Shown here: in pieces, positions 60,228-64,000 of the stretch
Layout of the letters: the number at the start of each line of letters is the position of its first letter
Position numbering within the stretch: position 1 is the first letter of the stretch
Source of the DNA: Bacteroidota bacterium
Lineage (GTDB): Bacteria; Bacteroidota; Bacteroidia; SXHM01
Direction of reading: 5' to 3'
NCBI GenBank assembly: GCA_947479755.1
Contig: CANKAM010000004.1
Location: forward strand, 1-64,000
Length of the DNA stretch: 64,000 nt
Made by a program: the position numbers and the translations under genes
The notes under the pieces: model-generated
The model's database searches: none
Told to the model about the DNA's origin: nothing
Seen by the model: only the letters and a program-made list of their open reading frames with translations

Positions 60228-62069
60228 ATGGCTGATATTATTCAACTTCTTCCCGATTCAGTTGCCAACCAGATTGCTGCAGGTGAGGTAATTCAACGCC
60301 CTGCATCGGTGGTGAAAGAGTTACTTGAAAATTCTGTTGATTCGGGAGCCTCACACATTCAACTGATCATAAAAGAAGCCGGAAGAACGCTGATACAGGT
60401 TATTGATAATGGGTGCGGCATGAGTGACACTGATGCACGCATGTGTTTTGAGCGCCACGCAACTTCAAAAATTCGAGAAGCGAATGATTTATTTGCCATA
60501 CGCACTAAAGGTTTCAGAGGTGAAGCAATGGCATCAATTGCCGCTATTGCACATGTGGAAATGAAAACCCGCCTCCACGACCAGGAACTAGGAACACGCA
60601 TAGACATTGAAGGTTCAGAAGTAAAGCGTCAGGAAATTTTCCATTGTTCGCCCGGCACAAGCATAGCCGTAAAAAATCTATTTTACAATGTTCCGGCTCG
60701 CAGGAATTTTCTGAAATCTAACAGCATTGAAACCAAACACATCATTGAAGAATTTCAGCGCCTAACACTTGCACACCCTGAAGTTGGCTTCAGTATGCAC
60801 AACGATGGCAAAGAAGTTTTTCACCTGAAAGCAGGAAGCATACGGCAACGAATTGTAGAAATTTTCGGTAATCCTATTAACGAAAAATTAGTTCCACTGG
60901 AAGAAGCAACCAGTATTATAAAAATCACAGGATACATCGGAAAGCCTGAATACGCAAGGAAGACGAGAGGTGAGCAATATTTTTTCGTCAACAACCGTTT
61001 TATTAAAAGCCCTTACCTGCATCATGCCGTGCAAAGTGCTTTTAATGATTTGTTGAATTCTGACAGTTTCCCTTCTTACTTTTTATACTTTGATGTAAAG
61101 CCTGATTTTATTGACATTAACATTCATCCTACAAAAATAGAAATAAAATTTGAAGACGAGAAATCGGTTTACGCTATTCTGCGTTCAGCGGTAAAACTCT
61201 CATTGGGTAAATTCAATATTGCACCTACCATTGATTTTGAAATGGAGGCAAGCATGGATATTCCGCCACCGCCTAAAAACATGACGCTTATTCAGCCTGA
61301 GATAAAATTTAATAAAGATTACAATCCTTTTAAGATTGAAAAGACGACTGCTTCAGGACGAACAAAAGACAAAATTCTGGAGCGCAGTAAACGTGACGAC
61401 TGGCGGAAACTGTATGAAGACATTGACAGTCATGCCGGCAAAAAAACGGAAACGGAGATAGAATTAAAACCTATTATTCCTGAAGAAGAGCAGGAAAAAC
61501 TACAGGTAAAAAAACATCATTATCAGCTGCACAACCGCTACATTATTTCGCACATTAAATCAGGCATGATGCTTATTGACCAACACCGGGCGCACGAGCG
61601 GATTTTGTATGAGAACTTTCTGGCTTCGCTGGAAGTTGGTGTGAGTATTAACCAACAACATTTATTTCCGCATGAGCTTGCATTTTCTCCTGCAGATTTC
61701 AACCTGTTATTAGAGATGGAAGAAGACCTGCGCAACCTTGGAATTAGTTTACGACAGATTGGCAAAAATACATTTGCAGTAGATGGTGTGGCATCACATT
61801 TTCCATCCGATAATATTCCGCAATTATTGGATGACATGCTGGAGTTTTTTAAAAACGAATTTTCGGAAAGCCGCAACAGACATGATGCACTGGCAAAATC
61901 ACTGGCCCGAAAATCAGCCATAAAATATGGCAAAGCGCTGAGTACAGAAGAAATGAGCGACCTTGTTGACAAACTCTTTGCCTGCAAAATGCCTTATTAC
62001 TCACCGGGCGGAAAACCCGTTATCATCAAATTATCACTTGACGATTTAGAAAAGAAATTTCAGAAATGA
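60228..62069 (+). CDS. mutL: DNA mismatch repair protein MutL
   Basis: ATPase that connects MutS to the downstream strand-repair steps. 613 residues. The GHKL ATPase motifs are intact: KELLENSVDSGA near 27, VIDNGCGMS near 60, and GFRGEAMASIAA near 95. The linker (about 340-420) is variable and charged. The C-terminal domain starts near 430 with LIDQHRAHERILYENF, a form of the endonuclease motif of MutL from bacteria lacking MutH, though the His is flanked by Arg. It overlaps the first rhomboid gene by 4 bp. Confidence 0.95.
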   Translation: MADIIQLLPDSVANQIAAGEVIQRPASVVKELLENSVDSGASHIQLIIKEAGRTLIQVIDNGCGMSDTDARMCFERHATSKIREANDLFAIRTKGFRGEAMASIAAIAHVEMKTRLHDQELGTRIDIEGSEVKRQEIFHCSPGTSIAVKNLFYNVPARRNFLKSNSIETKHIIEEFQRLTLAHPEVGFSMHNDGKEVFHLKAGSIRQRIVEIFGNPINEKLVPLEEATSIIKITGYIGKPEYARKTRGEQYFFVNNRFIKSPYLHHAVQSAFNDLLNSDSFPSYFLYFDVKPDFIDINIHPTKIEIKFEDEKSVYAILRSAVKLSLGKFNIAPTIDFEMEASMDIPPPPKNMTLIQPEIKFNKDYNPFKIEKTTASGRTKDKILERSKRDDWRKLYEDIDSHAGKKTETEIELKPIIPEEEQEKLQVKKHHYQLHNRYIISHIKSGMMLIDQHRAHERILYENFLASLEVGVSINQQHLFPHELAFSPADFNLLLEMEEDLRNLGISLRQIGKNTFAVDGVASHFPSDNIPQLLDDMLEFFKNEFSESRNRHDALAKSLARKSAIKYGKALSTEEMSDLVDKLFACKMPYYSPGGKPVIIKLSLDDLEKKFQK

Positions 62070-62806
62070 GTTATCAACAATATCGCCCTTCGGGGTTCAG
62101 CATACTTCCTCCAGTTGTAAAAAATCTACTGATTATTAATGGCTTATTTTTCTTAGCCACTATTACACTTACTCAATTTGATTTAATTGAAATGCTGGGA
62201 TTGCATCCATTCGAGTCGCAGTTATTTAAACCATATCAATTAGTTACGCACTTCTTCATGCATGGTGGGTTTATGCACATTTTCTCGAACATGCTTGCGC
62301 TGTGGATGTTTGGAAACGCACTTGAAAATTACTGGGGCGGCAAACGTTTTCTCATTTATTATTTGTTCACAGGATTAGGCGCTGCAGCACTGCACCTTGG
62401 AATAATTGAATTCCAAATACACAGCCTATTATCAGACATTTCTCCTGAAAATGTTTCTATTGTAATGAATGACGGAGCAGGAATTTTGGAAGGGTTTCAA
62501 AATTATACCGACCCACAAATGGCAAAACTGAATATGCTGCTTAACACTTCAACGGTTGGAGCTTCAGGCGCTGTTTTTGGTGTCTTGCTTGCATTCGGAA
62601 TGATGTTCCCTAACACAATAATCTATGTTTATTTTGCGTTACCAATCAAAGCAAAATACTTTGTAATGCTTTACGGTGCTTTTGAGCTTTACTCAGGAAT
62701 ACAAAATAATCCGAGTGATAATGTTGCACACTTTGCACATATCGGAGGTATGATTTTTGGTTATTTCCTTATCCGCTTCTGGAACAAAAACCGACATACC
62801 TTTTAG
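62066..62806 (+). CDS. rhomboid family intramembrane serine protease
   Basis: A 246-residue polytopic membrane protease. Catalytic Ser167 is in GASGAVFG and catalytic His225 in HFAHIGG; the HGGFMHIFSNM motif near 66-76 is also present. An unusually long loop of about 45 residues (112-157) separates the third and fourth membrane segments. Starts with a 4-bp overlap to mutL and is followed by a second rhomboid after 3 bp, a pairing common in Bacteroidota. Confidence 0.92.
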   Translation: MSYQQYRPSGFSILPPVVKNLLIINGLFFLATITLTQFDLIEMLGLHPFESQLFKPYQLVTHFFMHGGFMHIFSNMLALWMFGNALENYWGGKRFLIYYLFTGLGAAALHLGIIEFQIHSLLSDISPENVSIVMNDGAGILEGFQNYTDPQMAKLNMLLNTSTVGASGAVFGVLLAFGMMFPNTIIYVYFALPIKAKYFVMLYGAFELYSGIQNNPSDNVAHFAHIGGMIFGYFLIRFWNKNRHTF

Positions 62807-62809
62807 TGC

Positions 62810-63718
62810 ATGAGTTCCTTTGCTGATGATATAAAATCACCTTTCAGAACGGGAAACAGTGTCGGGCAATTGCTCGTCATCAACATTTCCGTTTTTCTTG
62901 CACTGGTAATTTTTCAGTTCATCTTAACCATTTCCGGTTTTCCACCGGATGAAAGTTCTTCTATTTTTCATAGCGTAGTGAGTTGGATTGCTGTGCCTAT
63001 GCATTTTAATGAATTGCTTTACAAACCATGGACTTTTTTCACGTATATGTTTGTACATTACAGCCTGTGGCACATCTTCGGAAATATGTTAATGCTGTTT
63101 GTTTTCGGAAAGATCTTTCAGGAATATGCAAGCAGTAAAAGAGTTTTTGCAGTTTATATGTATGGTGCTTTAATAGGAGCTTTATTGGCATTGATTACCT
63201 ATCAATTTATTCCAACATTTAAATTGCATGCTCCTGCGGATTTTATGGTGGGCGCAAGTGCAGGGGTTATGGCTATTGTACTTGCTGCTGCAACGCTGGT
63301 TCCTGATTATGTCTTACACCTTCTTCTTATCGGTCCTGTAAGATTGAAATACATTGCACTGTTTGTAGTAGTGCTGGATATGATTGGAGTAACTTATTTC
63401 GATAATGCTGGTGGCCATCTTTCACATCTTGGCGGTGCATTATTCGGTTATGTATTTGTCGCACAAATGAAAAAGGGAAAAGATTTATCATCAGGGTTTA
63501 ACAGTTTTATTTTTCGTCTGAAACAATTATTTCAAAGAAAGTCTAAAATAAAAGTTGTTCACAAGCGTTCTATAAGTGACGAAGAGTATAACCTAAAACG
63601 AAAAATAAGACAAGAAGAAATAGATGAAATATTAGACAAGATTTCATCTTCGGGTTATGAAAGTCTGACTAAAAAAGAAAAAGAAATTCTGTTTAAAGCG
63701 AGTAATGAAAACAAGTAA
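62810..63718 (+). CDS. second rhomboid family intramembrane serine protease
   Basis: A 302-residue paralogue of the preceding protease. Ser150 in GASAGVMA and His206 in HLSHLGG are both present, so it is probably active. The C-terminal 65 residues are a charged cytoplasmic tail (KRSISDEEYNLKRKIRQEEI) that the first rhomboid lacks. The two genes probably arose by duplication and are cotranscribed behind mutL. The next gene starts on the base after its stop codon. Confidence 0.92.
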   Translation: MSSFADDIKSPFRTGNSVGQLLVINISVFLALVIFQFILTISGFPPDESSSIFHSVVSWIAVPMHFNELLYKPWTFFTYMFVHYSLWHIFGNMLMLFVFGKIFQEYASSKRVFAVYMYGALIGALLALITYQFIPTFKLHAPADFMVGASAGVMAIVLAAATLVPDYVLHLLLIGPVRLKYIALFVVVLDMIGVTYFDNAGGHLSHLGGALFGYVFVAQMKKGKDLSSGFNSFIFRLKQLFQRKSKIKVVHKRSISDEEYNLKRKIRQEEIDEILDKISSSGYESLTKKEKEILFKASNENK

Positions 63719-64000
63719 ATGAAAAATCTGTCGCTCTTTAACAAGATTGTTTTTTTCTTCAACCTTCTCGCTGAATTTGCACTGCTACTCTCCTATCTCG
63801 CATCATTTATTAGTCCTGAAAAGGCTTGGTATCTCGCATTTTTCGGGTTGGCTTATCCGTTTATCCTTATCATAAATATACTGTTTGTTATTTACTGGGC
63901 GGTGCAAATTAAATTGCAGTTTCTCGTTTCACTGATCACGATTGCAATCGGTTATCAATTTATTCTCGCGTCTTACAGTTTTGGAAACAAAGAACAAACA
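63719..64000 (+). CDS. membrane protein, 5' part only (endonuclease/exonuclease/phosphatase-family candidate)
   Basis: ATG-initiated frame open to the window end (94 codons). It begins MKNLSLFNKIVFFFNLLAEF and contains three membrane helices (FALLLSYLASF, LAFFGLAYPFILIINILFVIYW, FLVSLITIAIGYQFILA). In Bacteroidota a gene with such a three-helix N-terminus before an endonuclease/exonuclease/phosphatase domain often follows the rhomboid pair, and this one is one base after the second rhomboid stop, so that identity is likely; the catalytic part lies outside the window. Confidence 0.6.
   Translation, partial: MKNLSLFNKIVFFFNLLAEFALLLSYLASFISPEKAWYLAFFGLAYPFILIINILFVIYWAVQIKLQFLVSLITIAIGYQFILASYSFGNKEQT

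Noticed and set aside
1-64000. tRNA, rRNA, integrase, transposase or phage structural genes
   Set aside because: Looked for cloverleaf ends, conserved rRNA segments and recombinase motifs in gaps and frames; none was seen.

Overview
The window is a chromosomal segment from a member of the Bacteroidota. The evidence is six large secreted proteins with type IX secretion sorting domains (three YPNP-type ends, three gliding-motility-type ends), SprB and PKD repeats, a fused GldF/GldG gliding transporter gene, Bacteroidota promoter elements (TAnnTTTG with an upstream TTTG) and no clear Shine-Dalgarno sites. Genus cannot be assigned from the sequence. No rRNA, tRNA, CRISPR array, transposase or phage gene was seen. 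Coding regions fall on both strands with many convergent and divergent pairs.

Layout. 0-4 kb: a DUF819 membrane protein behind hemE, a DUF1905/YdeI protein and a MetF-type reductase. 4-11 kb: a beta-oxidation operon read leftward (marR, FadN-like fusion, a MORN/YwqK protein, thiolase, acyl-CoA dehydrogenase). 11-17 kb: DUF4382 lipoprotein, M42 peptidase, phosphodiesterase-type lipoprotein and a three-domain fused mutase (icmF). 17-28 kb: three large secreted proteins, a Crp/Fnr regulator, a 42-bp tandem array, an unrecognised gene and a dense patch of palindromic repeats. 28-33 kb: a MacAB-like efflux operon. 33-38 kb: a secreted alpha/beta hydrolase and a lectin/PKD adhesin. 38-42 kb: an AT-rich group of accessory genes (zinc-ribbon protein, pentapeptide repeats, DUF2971, delta-60 repeats). 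42-44.5 kb: a fibronectin-III-like gene, a 20-unit array of exact 21-bp period, a LytTR regulator and two palindromic elements. 44.5-52 kb: a second PKD adhesin, the gldF-gldG fusion and a DUF4340 partner. 52-64 kb: housekeeping genes (YciO-type protein, transaldolase-like aldolase, murQ, bioA, ndh, mutL, two rhomboid proteases and the start of another membrane protein).

The most unusual structure is the pair of loci built as regulator - tandem array - unrecognised gene, all in one orientation. At 22.4-24.4 kb a Crp/Fnr gene flanked by two copies of one 14-bp palindrome is followed by six 42-bp (2 x 21) repeats and a gene of unknown function. At 43.9-42.0 kb a LytTR gene is followed by twenty 21-bp units, each with a 9-bp AT-rich core and a variable 12-bp segment, and then a fibronectin-like gene. 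The 9+12 geometry equals the known spacing of direct repeats bound by LytTR proteins, so the array may be a large binding platform for the neighbouring regulator. This is inference and has not been tested.

The intergenic spaces are also rich in dispersed palindromes and in degenerate short tandem repeats that sit next to start and stop codons and in places have become coding sequence.
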